DNA of 64,000 nucleotides from Terrabacter sp. Root181 (GTDB lineage Bacteria > Actinomycetota > Actinomycetes > Actinomycetales > Dermatophilaceae): contig NZ_LMHU01000001.1 in assembly GCF_001428505.1 (NCBI RefSeq), forward strand, positions 78,273 to 142,272. The letters run 5' to 3'. The translations under genes and the position numbers were made by a program. A model generated the notes under the pieces. That model saw only the letters and a list, made by a program, of their open reading frames with translations. It searched no databases and was not told the origin of the DNA. Shown here piece after piece: positions 22,575 through 31,654 of this stretch. The stretch's first letter is position 1. Each line of letters begins with the position of its first letter.

Positions 22575-23711
22575 TCAGGCCTTCGTGGCGGTCTTCTTCG
22601 CCGCGCGCTTCTGGCCGCGCGCGGTGTCGGCCATGTCGGTGGCCGTCGTGGACGAGGCCCGACCCGACGCGGCAGCCTTCTTGGCGGCGCCGACATTGGC
22701 CTTCGAGGCCGTCGCCGACGCGCGCTTGCTCGCCTGCTTCGTCGCCGACCGGCGCGACGCGCCCTTCGTGGCGGCGGCCTTCTTGGCCGGTGCCGGGGGC
22801 ACGTCGCCCTGGCGCAGCTTCTCGCCCTCGGCGATCGTCATGACCTCGTGCCCACCGAACTGGCCGCGCAGCGCCGCGACGGCCTGCATCGTCGGCGAGC
22901 TCGACTGGCGCGAGGCGAAGCGGGCGAAGAGCGAGGCGGAGATGACCGGCATCGGCACCGAGAGGGCGATGGCCTCCTCGACGGTCCAGCGGCCCTCGCC
23001 GGAGTCGTTGGTGTAGTCGGACACGTCGTCGAGGTGCGGGTTCTCCTCGAGCGCGTCGACCATGAGGTCGAGCAGCCAGGACCGGACGACGGTGCCTCGG
23101 CTCCACGCCTTGAAGGCGCCGGGGACGTCGGTGACGATGTCCTTCTTCTCGAGCAGCTCGTAGCCCTCGGCATACGCCGCCATGAGGCCGTACTCGATGC
23201 CGTTGTGGACCATCTTCGTGTAGTGCCCGGCGCCGACCTTGCCGGCGTGGACGAAGCCCTCGTCGCGCGGGCCCTCGGGTCGCAGCGCGTCGAAGATCGG
23301 CATCGCCTTGGCGACCCACTTCTTGTCGCCGCCGCACATGAGGCCGTAGCCGTTCTCGAGGCCCCAGACGCCACCGCTCACGCCGCAGTCGACGTAGCCG
23401 ATCTTCTTGTCGCCGAGGAGCTTGGCGTTCTCGAAGTCGTCGGTGAAGCGGGAGTTGCCGCCGTCGATGACGAGGTCGCCCGGCTCGAGCAGCTCGGCGA
23501 GCTTGGCGACGGTCTCACGGGTCGGGTCGCCGGCCGGCACCATGACCCACACGACGCGGGGCGCGTCGAGGGCCTTGACGAGAGCCGGGAGGGTGCGCAC
23601 GTCCGCGACGTCGGGGTTGCGGTCGAAGCCGACCACCTCGTGGCCCGCGCGGCGCAACCGCTCGCGCATGTTGCCGCCCATCTTGCCGAGACCGATGAGA
23701 CCGAGCTGCAT
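22575..23711 (-). CDS. gnd: 6-phosphogluconate dehydrogenase (decarboxylating) with histone-H1-like tail
   Basis: 378 residues. Residues 1-307 are a complete short-form (GndA/YqeC type) enzyme: Rossmann [22 protein letters not shown] and the catalytic Lys in [10 protein letters not shown]. It oxidises and decarboxylates 6-phosphogluconate to ribulose-5-phosphate with NAD(P)+. Residues 308-378 are an Ala/Lys/Ser/Arg/Thr-only-type tail ([31 protein letters not shown]), like histone H1 or the HupB tail of mycobacteria. That tail is not part of the enzyme and suggests DNA or RNA binding. Location between dnaN and recF is typical for actinobacteria. Confidence 0.93.
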   Translation of the reverse strand: MQLGLIGLGKMGGNMRERLRRAGHEVVGFDRNPDVADVRTLPALVKALDAPRVVWVMVPAGDPTRETVAKLAELLEPGDLVIDGGNSRFTDDFENAKLLGDKKIGYVDCGVSGGVWGLENGYGLMCGGDKKWVAKAMPIFDALRPEGPRDEGFVHAGKVGAGHYTKMVHNGIEYGLMAAYAEGYELLEKKDIVTDVPGAFKAWSRGTVVRSWLLDLMVDALEENPHLDDVSDYTNDSGEGRWTVEEAIALSVPMPVISASLFARFASRQSSSPTMQAVAALRGQFGGHEVMTIAEGEKLRQGDVPPAPAKKAAATKGASRRSATKQASKRASATASKANVGAAKKAAASGRASSTTATDMADTARGQKRAAKKTATKA

Positions 23712-23812
23712 GTCGCGTGCCTTTCTGCGGGGGAGCGTGCGGGGCGGAACCGGTGACGCGTTCGAGGCTACGCGTACCCAGCGCGGCGCCTCAGGGGACG
23801 AGGGGTGCCCCG

Positions 23813-24940
23813 TCAGCTGGCGAAACGCACCGGCATCAGGACGTAGCGGTAGCTGGTGTCGGACTCAGAGTCGGCCTCGGCCTGGCCGGTCAGCACGGCC
23901 GGGCGGCTCGGCTGGGTGAAGGACAGCCGGCTCCACGCGGTGCCGACGGCGTGCAGGCCATCGAGGAGGAACTGCGGGTTGAACGCGATCTGGATCTCGG
24001 GGCCGTTGAGCGTCGCCTCGACGGCCTCGGACGCCTGGGCGTCGTCTCCGGTGCCGGCCTCGATGGCGACCTGGCCCTCGGTGAACTTCAGCAGCACCGG
24101 GGTGTTGCGCTCGGCGACGAGCGCGACGCGCTTGACCGCCTCCTCGAGCGCCGCGGTCTCGACGATCGCCTCGGTGTCGACGGAGGTCGGGAAGATCGAG
24201 GTGACCTTGGGGTACTCGCCGTCGAGCAGCCTCGTCGTCGCGCGTCGCTGCCCGGCCTCGAAACCGATGAGGCCGTCGCCGCCCTGACCGAGCGCGAGCT
24301 CGACCGAGCCGGATGCCCCGAGGGCTCGCGCCGTGTCGGAGAGCTGGCGGGCCGGGATCAGCGCGATGTGGCTGGCGTCGGTGGCCGCCGGGCTCCAGGT
24401 CAGCTCGCGCATCGCGAGGCGGTAGCGGTCGGTCGCGAGCAGCGTGACCTTGTCGCCGTCGATCTCCATGCGCACGCCCGTGAGGATCGGCAGGGTGTCG
24501 CCCTTGTCGGCGGCGATCGAGACCTGCGCGACCGCCTGGGTGAAGACGTCGCCGGCGATGGTGCCGCTCGTCTCGGGCGACGCGGGGAGCGTCGGGTAGT
24601 CGGCCACCGGCATCTCGCGGAGCGCGAAGCGCGACGACCCGCACGCGACGTTGACCTTGGTGCCGTCCGTGCTGACGTCGATCGGCTTGTTGGGCAGGTT
24701 GCGCGAGATGTCGGCGAGCAGCCGACCGAGCACGAGCACCTGACCGGCCTCGGCGACGTCGGCCGGGACGGTGATGCGCGCGGACACCTCGTAGTCGAAC
24801 GCGGACAGCGTCAGCGTGCCGTCCTCGTTCGCGTCGACGAGCACGCCAGCGAGCACGGGAACCGGCGGGCGCGCCGGGAGCCCGCGGGCCACCCAGGTCA
24901 CGGCCTCGGCCAGGACGTCTCGCTCAACCCGAAACTTCAC
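23813..24940 (-). CDS. dnaN: DNA polymerase III beta subunit (sliding clamp)
   Basis: 375 residues from GTG 24940 (MKFRVERDVLAEAV). Three tandem clamp folds; typical clamp segments include LLATDRYRLAMRELTW in the middle domain and the C-terminal YVLMPVRF. The homodimeric ring tethers polymerase III to DNA. It lies directly beside the origin and is transcribed away from it. The length matches the family. 101 bp separate it from gnd. Confidence 0.97.
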   Translation of the reverse strand: MKFRVERDVLAEAVTWVARGLPARPPVPVLAGVLVDANEDGTLTLSAFDYEVSARITVPADVAEAGQVLVLGRLLADISRNLPNKPIDVSTDGTKVNVACGSSRFALREMPVADYPTLPASPETSGTIAGDVFTQAVAQVSIAADKGDTLPILTGVRMEIDGDKVTLLATDRYRLAMRELTWSPAATDASHIALIPARQLSDTARALGASGSVELALGQGGDGLIGFEAGQRRATTRLLDGEYPKVTSIFPTSVDTEAIVETAALEEAVKRVALVAERNTPVLLKFTEGQVAIEAGTGDDAQASEAVEATLNGPEIQIAFNPQFLLDGLHAVGTAWSRLSFTQPSRPAVLTGQAEADSESDTSYRYVLMPVRFAS

Positions 24941-25169
24941 GGTGCACTCACTTCGACGGGGAAGGACATTGGGGATCAGACACTAGTGCCTGCCGGTGAC
25001 TGGCACCACAGACACTCCCCGAATCGCGGGGGCGGCGAAGACACACCTCCCTTCCACGTGGGATCCGTGGGCCCTCCCGCGCCCGGCGCCGGTGTCCTGA
25101 CCTGACCCTCGTTGTCGGGGCTCCCCTCTATGACTGGGATCTCGTCATAGTCATAGGTGCTGTGGATCC

Positions 25170-25178
25170 TGTGGACAA
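25170..25178 (-). promoter_or_regulatory. DnaA box
   Basis: TGTGGACAA, the exact reverse complement of TTGTCCACA; a weaker TGTGGATCC abuts it on the left. Confidence 0.8.
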
Positions 25179-25437
25179 CTCGCGTCGAGGCTGGTCAGCG
25201 CGCCGATCGGGGTGTGCACGACGTGTGGGCTCGTACCGGACGCGGTGGCCTGGTGCTGTGGACCGATTTCGGCCGTGCACATCGTCCTCACAGGTAGGCC
25301 ATGGGTTGTCCGCAGCTATTCGACGGTCATCCACACGTTTCCACAGAGGCGTGTGGAAGAGGGGTTGCCATATGTCCGATTTGGACGGATTGATGACTAG
25401 TCACCTGTGCATGGGGACGGCATCCACTTCCACAGAG

Positions 25438-25446
25438 TTGTCCACA
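25438..25446 (+). promoter_or_regulatory. DnaA box
   Basis: Perfect TTGTCCACA. A one-mismatch box in the opposite orientation follows at 25450-25458. Confidence 0.8.
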
Positions 25447-25528
25447 GACGGTGGACAACTCTCCCTGGCCCGGCCTCCTGCGCGTCTGTGCCCGTTGGGT
25501 CACGGAGAGGTCACGCTGTGCACACAGG

Positions 25529-25537
25529 TGTGGACAA
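25529..25537 (-). promoter_or_regulatory. DnaA box
   Basis: Perfect TGTGGACAA, followed by TGTGGATGA (25541-25549) and TGTGGACGT (25551-25559), a three-box array at about 10-bp phasing. Confidence 0.8.
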
Positions 25538-25603
25538 CTCTGTGGATGAATGTGGACGTATGCCGTGTGGCCGGGGACCGTCGGACCGTGACGGGGGTGG
25601 CGA

Positions 25604-26356
25604 CTAGTCACCGGCGGGCGCGATGACGCACCGTCTCGACGCGGCCAGGAGGCACTCGAAGAGCGCCCGGCCGTCCGGGACCGGCCCGAGCTGGGCGAAG
25701 ACCTCGCTCGTCACGGAGCCGAGGAGGAGGGTCCAGGCGGCCAGCCCCTGGGTCAGGGTGACGGCGTCGAGCTCTGTCGCGGCGAACATCGGCGCCTCGA
25801 GCAGGGCACCCACCCCGGCCTCGGCGTGCACTGCGACGAGACCGAGCCGGTCCGGGGCGGTGAGCCGTCCCGCCCGCCGGACGTCGTCGAGCAGTGCGAC
25901 GAGCAGGACGAGGACGGCCGTGCCCGGCTCCTCGGTGCGTTCGGCCGGCGCCTCGTAGTCCGGGACGGGCGAGCCGTAGATCAGGGCGAAGTCGTGAGGA
26001 TGCCCGACCGCCCAGGACCGCAGCGCTCGACCGATCGCGTCCCACCGCCCCTCGAGGTCGTCGACGGGGGTGGCGTCGTGGGCCGTGCGGACGGCCGTGG
26101 CCAGCGACCAGTACGAGTCGACGATGAGGCGGGTGAGCAGCTCGTCGCGGCTCTCGACGTAGCGATAGATCCCCGAGGAGACCATCCCGAGGTCGCGGGC
26201 GACGGCCCGCAGGCTCAACGCCGCCGCCCCGTCGGTGGCCAGGTGCTCTCGGGCCACGCGCAGGATGTCCGCCTCGACGGCGAGCCGGTTGCGCGCCCGC
26301 TTGCCCAGCGGGGCGGCGGTCGCGTCGGGATCCGGGGAGGCGGTGAGCGGGTCCAT
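25604..26356 (-). CDS. TetR family transcriptional regulator
   Basis: 250 residues from ATG 26356. The N-terminal helix-turn-helix is clear (ILRVAREHLATDGAAALSLR, then VARDLGMVSSGIYRYVESRD). The C-terminal ligand domain has the WHG-type pattern (RALRSWAVGHPHDFALIYGS). It is divergent from an NAD-dependent epimerase-like gene, and two copies of a TGAGC-n3-GCTCA sequence lie between the starts, so it probably represses that gene and itself. It occupies the space between oriC and dnaA. Confidence 0.9.
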   Translation of the reverse strand: MDPLTASPDPDATAAPLGKRARNRLAVEADILRVAREHLATDGAAALSLRAVARDLGMVSSGIYRYVESRDELLTRLIVDSYWSLATAVRTAHDATPVDDLEGRWDAIGRALRSWAVGHPHDFALIYGSPVPDYEAPAERTEEPGTAVLVLLVALLDDVRRAGRLTAPDRLGLVAVHAEAGVGALLEAPMFAATELDAVTLTQGLAAWTLLLGSVTSEVFAQLGPVPDGRALFECLLAASRRCVIAPAGD

Positions 26357-26388
26357 GCCTTCGAGCCTGCCACAGTTCACCAACAAAT

Positions 26389-26402
26389 GTGAGCGGTGCT
26401 CT
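26389..26402. promoter_or_regulatory. Imperfect TetR operator copy
   Basis: GTGAGCGGTGCTCT repeats the 26437-26451 operator with one outer mismatch, 33 bp upstream of the TetR start. Confidence 0.6.
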
Positions 26403-26436
26403 TGCTTTACGCCCGCCCCGGTGCGATGCTCGAAAC

Positions 26437-26451
26437 GTGAGCGGTGCTCAC
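26437..26451. promoter_or_regulatory. TetR operator palindrome
   Basis: GTGAGCGGTGCTCAC: perfect 6-bp arms around GGT, 24 bp before the epimerase ATG. The 48-bp (center to center) pair with 26389 suggests two dimers controlling the divergent promoters. Confidence 0.7.
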
Positions 26452-26474
26452 ACCTTGACCTCGAAGGAGCAGAC

Positions 26475-27461
26475 ATGACCCACCACCTCGTCCTCGGCGC
26501 CGGAGGCGTCGGCCGCTCGACCACCTCGGCGCTCGTGGCGCTCGGCCACACCGTCACCCTCGCCTCGCGTTCGGGGTGCGTCACCGAGCAGCCCTGGGCT
26601 GCCACGCACCCCGACGCCGTCGAGATCGTCGCCGTCGACGCCAGTGACAGCGCCGCCGTCACCGCCCTCGCACGTGGCGCCGCGAGCATCGTCAACGCCG
26701 TCAACCCGCCGAGCTACACGACGTGGGACACCGACTGGCCGCCCGTCGCGGCCGCCACGCTCGCCGCCGCCGAGGCCAGCGGCGCCGGGCTCGTCATCAT
26801 CGGCAACCTCTACGGCTACGGCGAGGTCGCGGCCCCGATGCACGAGGACGACCCGATGCGCCCGACCGGTCACAAGGGCCGGATCCGGGCCGACATGTGG
26901 ACCGAGGCCCTGGCCCGCCACGAGGCCGGGCACGTGCGCGTCACCGAGCTGCGCTCGAGCGACTACTTCGGGCCCGGCACGACGCCACGCACGAGCTACC
27001 TGAACGACGTCGTCATCGACGCGCTGCTCGCCGGCCGGCCGCCCGTCGTCCCTGCCGGTCGGGCCGACGCGCCCCACTCGTGGACCTACGTCCCCGACGT
27101 CGGCCGCCTCGCGGCCCGGGTCGCCGCGGGCGACGACGGCTGGGGACGTGCGTGGCACGTGCCGACCGCACCCGCCTGCACGTTCGACGAGGCCGCCACC
27201 GACGTCGCGCGGCTCGCGGGCGTCAAGCAGCGGCGGGTACGCGTGCTGCCCCGTTCGCTCGGGACCGCAGCCGGGCTCGTCGTCCCCTTCATGCGCGAGC
27301 TCCGCGAGACCAGGCACCAGTTCGAGCGGCCGTTCGTGCTCGACTCCGAGCTGACGCAGCGCACCTTCGACCTCAGGCCCACTCCGTGGGACGAGGCCCT
27401 GGTGGCGACCATCGCCGCACGGCGCACCACGACACCCGCCCGAGCGGGCGCTGCGGCCTGA
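26475..27461 (+). CDS. NAD(P)-dependent epimerase/dehydratase-like (extended SDR) protein
   Basis: 328 residues from ATG 26475 (GAAGGAG ribosome site). Rossmann start HLVLGAGGVGRSTTSAL; the atypical/extended SDR pattern continues with IIGNLYGYGEV and a SWTYVPDVGRLAARV segment typical of NAD-binding epimerase-like proteins. The canonical YxxxK is not clear, so catalytic type is uncertain. Probably regulated by the divergent TetR. Ends before a hairpin facing dnaA. Confidence 0.8.
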   Translation: MTHHLVLGAGGVGRSTTSALVALGHTVTLASRSGCVTEQPWAATHPDAVEIVAVDASDSAAVTALARGAASIVNAVNPPSYTTWDTDWPPVAAATLAAAEASGAGLVIIGNLYGYGEVAAPMHEDDPMRPTGHKGRIRADMWTEALARHEAGHVRVTELRSSDYFGPGTTPRTSYLNDVVIDALLAGRPPVVPAGRADAPHSWTYVPDVGRLAARVAAGDDGWGRAWHVPTAPACTFDEAATDVARLAGVKQRRVRVLPRSLGTAAGLVVPFMRELRETRHQFERPFVLDSELTQRTFDLRPTPWDEALVATIAARRTTTPARAGAAA

Positions 27462-27469
27462 CGCGGACC

Positions 27470-27497
27470 CGGCCCGACGGCATACGCCATCGGGCCG
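27470..27497. terminator. Hairpin between the epimerase gene and dnaA
   Basis: Arms CGGCCCGA (27470-27477) and TCGGGCCG (27490-27497) with further GGC/GCC pairing inside. The loop contains the CGGCATAC motif (27478-27485). It serves two convergent genes. Confidence 0.7.
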
Positions 27498-27509
27498 CGC
27501 CGGCGGGCG

Positions 27510-29147
27510 TCAGTGCGACTGCTGGCGGATCCGGTTGGTCAGCTCGGTGACCTGGTTGTAGATGGCACGGCGCTCACCCATCAGCTCACGGATCTTGCGG
27601 TCCGCGTGCATGACGGTCGTGTGGTCGCGGCCGCCGAAGTGCTGGCCGATCTTGGGCAGGCTCAGGTCGGTCATCTCGCGACACAGGTACATCGCGATCT
27701 GGCGGGCCGTCACGAGCTGGCGCGAGCGGCTCGAGCCGCAGAGGTCCTCGAGCGTCACCGCGTAGTAGGCGGCCGTGACCGCCATGATCGTCGCCGCCGT
27801 CACCTGGTTGGGCGTCTCGTTGGGCAGCACGTCCTTGAGCACGATGACCGCGAGCGGCAGGTCGACCGCCTGGCGGTTGAGGTTGCTGAACGCCGTGACG
27901 CGGATGAGCGCGCCCTCGAGCTCGCGGATGTTGGTGCTGAAGTTCGTCGCGATGTACTCGAGGACGTCGTCGGGGACCTTCATCCGGTCCTGGATCGCCT
28001 TCTTGCGCAGGATCGCGATGCGGGTCTCGAGGTCGGGCGGCTGGACGTCGGTCAGCAGGCCGGACTCGAAGCGCGTGCGCATCCGGTCCTCGAAGCCCGA
28101 GAGCTCACGCGGCGGCAGGTCGCTCGTGATGACGATCTGCTTGTTCGCGTTGTGCAGGGTGTTGAAGGTGTGGAAGAACTCCTCCTGGGTCTGCAGCTTG
28201 CCCTGAAGGAACTGGATGTCGTCGATGAGCAGCACGTCGACGCTGCGGTAGCGGTTCTGGAACGCGCTCGCCTTGTCGTCACGGATGCTGTTGATGAAGT
28301 CGTTGGTGAACTCCTCGGAGTTCACGTAGCGCACGCGCACGTTGGGGAACATCGTGCGGGCGTAGTGGCCGATCGCGTGGAGCAGGTGCGTCTTGCCCAG
28401 CCCCGACTCGCCGTAGACGAAGAGCGGGTTGTACGCCTTGGCCGGGGCCTCTGCGACCGCGACCGCAGCCGCGTGGGCGAAGCGGTTGCTCGCCCCGATG
28501 ACGAAGGTGTCGAAGGTGTACTTCGGGTTGAGGCGGGTGTCGCCGGGGGAGCTGGGCTCGGGGCGCTGCTGCAGGCGCAGCGGCCCGCTCTCGCCCGCGC
28601 TCAGCGGGTCGGGGCCGAGCTCCATCCGCGTCTGGACGTCGTAGGCCGGCTGGCGCGGCTCGTCGAGGTCGGCACCGTTGAGCGCCGGGGCACTCTCGGC
28701 CAGGTCACGCAGCGGGTTGTGCGCCGCCTGGCCGTAGCCGCCGTTCTGGTGACCGCCGACGAGACCGGAGCCGTTGCCGGGAGCCGAGCTGGACCCGCCG
28801 CCCTGAATGACGCCCTGGCCGCCGCGCGCACCGTCGTGGACCTGGCCGCTCGGCTCGTCGCTGATCATGCCGAGGTCGGTCTCGAGGCTCTCGTCGACCG
28901 ACACGGCGAGCTGGACCGGATGGCCGAGCTGGCTGGCGAGGGCCTCGTGGATCTGCTCACGGACGCGCTGCTCGAGGAAGTCCTTGGTGAACGTGTTGGG
29001 GGCGCGCACGAGGGCCGTCTGGTCGAGCACGCCGACGAGCCGGCACAGCCGGACGAAGGCGCGCTCCTGGTTCGACAGGCCCACCGAGTCGAGGGTGCCG
29101 AGCGTCTGCTGCCAGATCTGCGCGTAATCGACGCCTGTATCGGCCAC
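27510..29147 (-). CDS. dnaA: Chromosomal replication initiator DnaA
   Basis: 545 residues from GTG 29147 (AGGTGGG ribosome site). Domain I covers about residues 1-95, a long Gly/Pro-rich linker 95-205, then the AAA+ domain with Walker A GESGLGKT (246-253), Walker B VLLIDDIQF, and sensor regions. Domain IV has the DnaA-box-binding signature GGRDHTTVMHADRKI. It opens oriC and also binds its own promoter region, where two perfect boxes lie 133-153 bp upstream. Unusually, two genes intervene between its 3' end and oriC. Confidence 0.98.
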   Translation of the reverse strand: MADTGVDYAQIWQQTLGTLDSVGLSNQERAFVRLCRLVGVLDQTALVRAPNTFTKDFLEQRVREQIHEALASQLGHPVQLAVSVDESLETDLGMISDEPSGQVHDGARGGQGVIQGGGSSSAPGNGSGLVGGHQNGGYGQAAHNPLRDLAESAPALNGADLDEPRQPAYDVQTRMELGPDPLSAGESGPLRLQQRPEPSSPGDTRLNPKYTFDTFVIGASNRFAHAAAVAVAEAPAKAYNPLFVYGESGLGKTHLLHAIGHYARTMFPNVRVRYVNSEEFTNDFINSIRDDKASAFQNRYRSVDVLLIDDIQFLQGKLQTQEEFFHTFNTLHNANKQIVITSDLPPRELSGFEDRMRTRFESGLLTDVQPPDLETRIAILRKKAIQDRMKVPDDVLEYIATNFSTNIRELEGALIRVTAFSNLNRQAVDLPLAVIVLKDVLPNETPNQVTAATIMAVTAAYYAVTLEDLCGSSRSRQLVTARQIAMYLCREMTDLSLPKIGQHFGGRDHTTVMHADRKIRELMGERRAIYNQVTELTNRIRQQSH

Positions 29148-29279
29148 CTGATCCCACCTGCCCCTGAGTCAATTCCGTTGCACCTGTTGCGTTCCCGGCT
29201 CGGTTCGGCACGAGCAACGGCTCGAGCCCGCCGGGTCGGACGTCCTGGGACCGTCCGTGTCCTGGTGAACGATGCCCTG

Positions 29280-29300
29280 TTGTCCACACGTTTGTCCACA
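29280..29300 (+). promoter_or_regulatory. Two tandem DnaA boxes upstream of dnaA
   Basis: TTGTCCACA at 29280-29288 and 29292-29300, both perfect, same strand, 12-bp spacing. Confidence 0.8.
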
Positions 29301-29475
29301 GCCTGTGCATGGGGTGGCGAGGATCGTGAGAGTCGAAAACCTACCGCCGCAGGCGCGCTCGTGACAATCGAGTCGCCGACAATCTGCGCGTTCGGCGGCG
29401 TGTCGCCTTGCAATCGCTGCCGGACCTTCGAGGATCGTGGGTTTTGACCAGGTCACCGGGGCGGCCTCCGTCGGT

Positions 29476-29505
29476 TTGACCCTCGTTCGCGGGCTCCCGT
29501 ATCGT
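29476..29505 (+). promoter_or_regulatory. Putative rpmH promoter
   Basis: TTGACC (29476-29481), an 18-bp spacer and TATCGT (29500-29505): a sigma-70-like promoter with a leader of roughly 180 nt before rpmH. Confidence 0.55.
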
Positions 29506-29688
29506 TGACCGAGCGTGTCTGCGACCTCTTTCGCATGCCCATGGCCCCGAGACCGGCTCAGCCGGACCACCTCGGCCCTCCACGGGCTTGCCGATTGCGG
29601 TCGCACCGGCCACCACAAGCCCCACAACGGGAGCCGGGCCGACGTCGTCGTGACGTCGGACGGGCCCCTGCAACCTACGGAGAACCTC

Positions 29689-29826
29689 GTGAGCAAGCGC
29701 ACCTTCCAGCCGAACAACCGTCGCCGCGCCAAGACGCACGGCTTCCGCCTGCGCATGCGCACCCGCGCCGGCCGCGCCATCCTCGCCCGCCGCCGCAGCA
29801 AGGGCCGCGCCGAGCTCTCGGCCTGA
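29689..29826 (+). CDS. rpmH: Ribosomal protein bL34
   Basis: 45 residues from GTG 29689: [19 protein letters not shown], then a basic [19 protein letters not shown] core. It is the near-invariant L34 of the large subunit and first gene of the rpmH-rnpA-yidD-yidC-jag-rsmG series. Confidence 0.97.
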   Translation: MSKRTFQPNNRRRAKTHGFRLRMRTRAGRAILARRRSKGRAELSA

Positions 29827-29844
29827 GCAGCCGGAGGCCGCGGC

Positions 29845-30195
29845 GTGCTGCCGGCACGTCACCGACTGCGTGAGCGGACGGACTTCACGACGGCAGTACG
29901 CGGGCCCGGCGCCAGCAGAGCAGGCGGGCGACTCATCGTCGTGCATGCCAACCGGACCGATGCGCGTGCGGAACTTCCGCCGCGCGTCGGTTTTGTTGTG
30001 TCCAAGGCCGTCGGCAACGCCGTCGTGCGCAACCGCACCAAACGGCGCCTGCGCGCCAGCGTCGCGACCCGGCTGGCCGGCATACCTGCTGGGCTCGACG
30101 TCGTCGTGCGGGCGAACCCGGCGGCGGCCGAGGTCACCTGGGACGAGCTCGACCTCGCGGTCGGGCGCCAGCTCGACAAGGCGTGCCGGCCATGA
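29845..30195 (+). CDS. rnpA: Ribonuclease P protein component
   Basis: 116 residues from GTG 29845. The RNP-family signature is [12 protein letters not shown], preceded by [13 protein letters not shown]. It assists the RNase P RNA in 5' maturation of tRNAs. Its stop overlaps the yidD ATG (ATGA). Confidence 0.96.
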   Translation: MLPARHRLRERTDFTTAVRGPGASRAGGRLIVVHANRTDARAELPPRVGFVVSKAVGNAVVRNRTKRRLRASVATRLAGIPAGLDVVVRANPAAAEVTWDELDLAVGRQLDKACRP

Positions 30196-30566
30196 GCACC
30201 AGCCTGAACCAGGTGCTCGCGACACCCCTGGTGCTCGCGGTGAAGCTCTACCAGCGCTTCATCTCCCCGCTCTCCGGCCCCAGCTGCCGCTTCTACCCGA
30301 GCTGCTCGGCGTATGCCGTCACCGCGCTCACCCGGTTCGGCCCGGTTCGTGGTGGTTGGCTCGCGATCCGCCGGCTCGGCCGCTGCCACCCGTGGAACCC
30401 GGGCGGGGTCGACCCCGTTCCGATGACATGGGCCACGCGCAACGACGTGCGGCCCGAGGACTTCCGTCCCGCCGGCTCCGACCCGGCCGAGGACGACCAC
30501 ACGCACGACCACGAGCACGACGAGCACGCACAGCACGGAGTCCCGCACCGGGAACCCACGACCTGA
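30192..30566 (+). CDS. yidD: Membrane protein insertion efficiency factor YidD
   Basis: 124 residues from ATG 30192, chosen because it overlaps the rnpA stop. The family core is [20 protein letters not shown], then [18 protein letters not shown]. The C-terminal ~45 residues are an acidic/His-rich tail ([15 protein letters not shown]) absent from short homologues. Thought to help YidC-dependent membrane insertion. Confidence 0.95.
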   Translation: MSTSLNQVLATPLVLAVKLYQRFISPLSGPSCRFYPSCSAYAVTALTRFGPVRGGWLAIRRLGRCHPWNPGGVDPVPMTWATRNDVRPEDFRPAGSDPAEDDHTHDHEHDEHAQHGVPHREPTT

Positions 30567-30661
30567 CCAACCGGCATAAGGTTGCCGATCAGTGGTGAGT
30601 GGCCCAGACACCTCGAACCCGAGCTGAACCGGCCGGCCCACCCGACGACAGAGGAAACACG

Positions 30662-31654
30662 TTGATCGAGTTCTTCAACACCCTGCTCTACCCGATCAAG
30701 CTCGGTGAAGCCTGGGTCATGTACGGCTGGCACTGGCTCTTCGACAAGATCGGCCTCAACGGCGATCTCGCCGGATGGGCCTGGGCCATGTCGATCGTCG
30801 GCCTCACGGTCGTGGTCCGCATCCTGCTCATCCCGCTCTTCGTGCGGCAGATCCACTCCTCGCGGCGGATGCAGCTCATCCAGCCCGAGATGCAGAAGAT
30901 CCAGAAGAAGTACAAGGGCAAGCGCGACCCGGAGTCCCAGAAGGCGCAGCAGGCGGAGATCATGGATCTCTACCGACGCACCGGGACCAACCCGTTCAGC
31001 AGCTGTCTGCCGATCTTGATCCAGAGCCCCTTCTTCTTCGCGCTCTTCCAGCTGCTCAACAACCTCAAGGCCCAGGCCGAGGGCGTTCCCGGACACGACG
31101 CGATCGGCCCGATCACCCGCGAGGTCGCGGCCCAGATCGAGAGCTCGACGATCTTCGGCGCCAAGCTGTCGGACTCGTTCCTGACGCCCGGCGCCAGCCT
31201 CAACGTCAAGATCCTGACGGCCGTCCTCATCATCCTCATGTCGGCCACCACCTTCACGACCCAGTACCAGCTGATGCGCAAGAACATGCCTGCGGCTGCG
31301 CTGGACAACCCGTTCGCCAAGCAGCAGAAGGTCCTGCTGTACCTGATGCCGATCTTCTTCGCGATCTCGGGCATCAACTTCCCGATCGGCGTCCTGATCT
31401 ACTGGCTCACGACGAACCTGTGGACCATGGGCCAGCAGTTCTACGTCATCCGCAACATGCCGGCTCCCGGTTCAGAGGCCGAGCGTGCTCGCCGCGAGCG
31501 GATGAAGCGCAAGGGCAAGGACATGCAGGAGCTGACCGTGCCGGGCCTCGAGTCGGCCGAGACGGTCCCCGACGACGAGCCCAAGTCGGGCCAGCGCCAG
31601 CAGCCCAAGGGCAAGAAGCGTGCCCGCACGCAGCCGACCAAGAACCGCCGCTGA
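30662..31654 (+). CDS. yidC: Membrane protein insertase YidC
   Basis: 330 residues from TTG 30662, decided by GAGGA eight bases upstream; the longer frame lacks such a site. Gram-positive-type YidC/Oxa1 with five predicted transmembrane segments: near residues 30-60, the FSSCLPILIQSPFFFALFQL hairpin, then two around residues 185-245 and the QNxP-like region before GQQFYVI. It has no large periplasmic domain. The cytoplasmic C-terminus is strongly basic (KGKKRARTQPTKNRR), as in ribosome-binding YidC tails. Confidence 0.95.
   Translation: MIEFFNTLLYPIKLGEAWVMYGWHWLFDKIGLNGDLAGWAWAMSIVGLTVVVRILLIPLFVRQIHSSRRMQLIQPEMQKIQKKYKGKRDPESQKAQQAEIMDLYRRTGTNPFSSCLPILIQSPFFFALFQLLNNLKAQAEGVPGHDAIGPITREVAAQIESSTIFGAKLSDSFLTPGASLNVKILTAVLIILMSATTFTTQYQLMRKNMPAAALDNPFAKQQKVLLYLMPIFFAISGINFPIGVLIYWLTTNLWTMGQQFYVIRNMPAPGSEAERARRERMKRKGKDMQELTVPGLESAETVPDDEPKSGQRQQPKGKKRARTQPTKNRR

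Larger units (their letters stand above)
24941..25603. other. Replication origin oriC (DnaA-box-rich intergenic region)
   Basis: 663 bp upstream of dnaN without a credible gene. Three perfect TTGTCCACA boxes (25170-25178 reverse, 25438-25446 forward, 25529-25537 reverse) and several one-mismatch boxes (25306, 25327, 25450, 25541) lie in 25160-25560. Short A/T-richer stretches around 25310-25330 and 25370-25400 may unwind. TGACTAGTCA at 25394-25403 is a perfect palindrome, partly repeated at 25602-25609. Usually oriC directly adjoins dnaA; here a TetR/epimerase cassette separates them. Confidence 0.85.
29148..29688. other. dnaA-rpmH divergent promoter region
   Basis: 541 bp. It holds two perfect DnaA boxes (29280-29288, 29292-29300), consistent with dnaA autoregulation, and a plausible rpmH promoter (29476-29505). 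No convincing gene was found in either strand. Confidence 0.7.

Noticed and set aside
25162..25626. Plus-strand ORF inside oriC
   Set aside because: It runs over the DnaA boxes with poor codon use and no family pattern; better explained as origin DNA.
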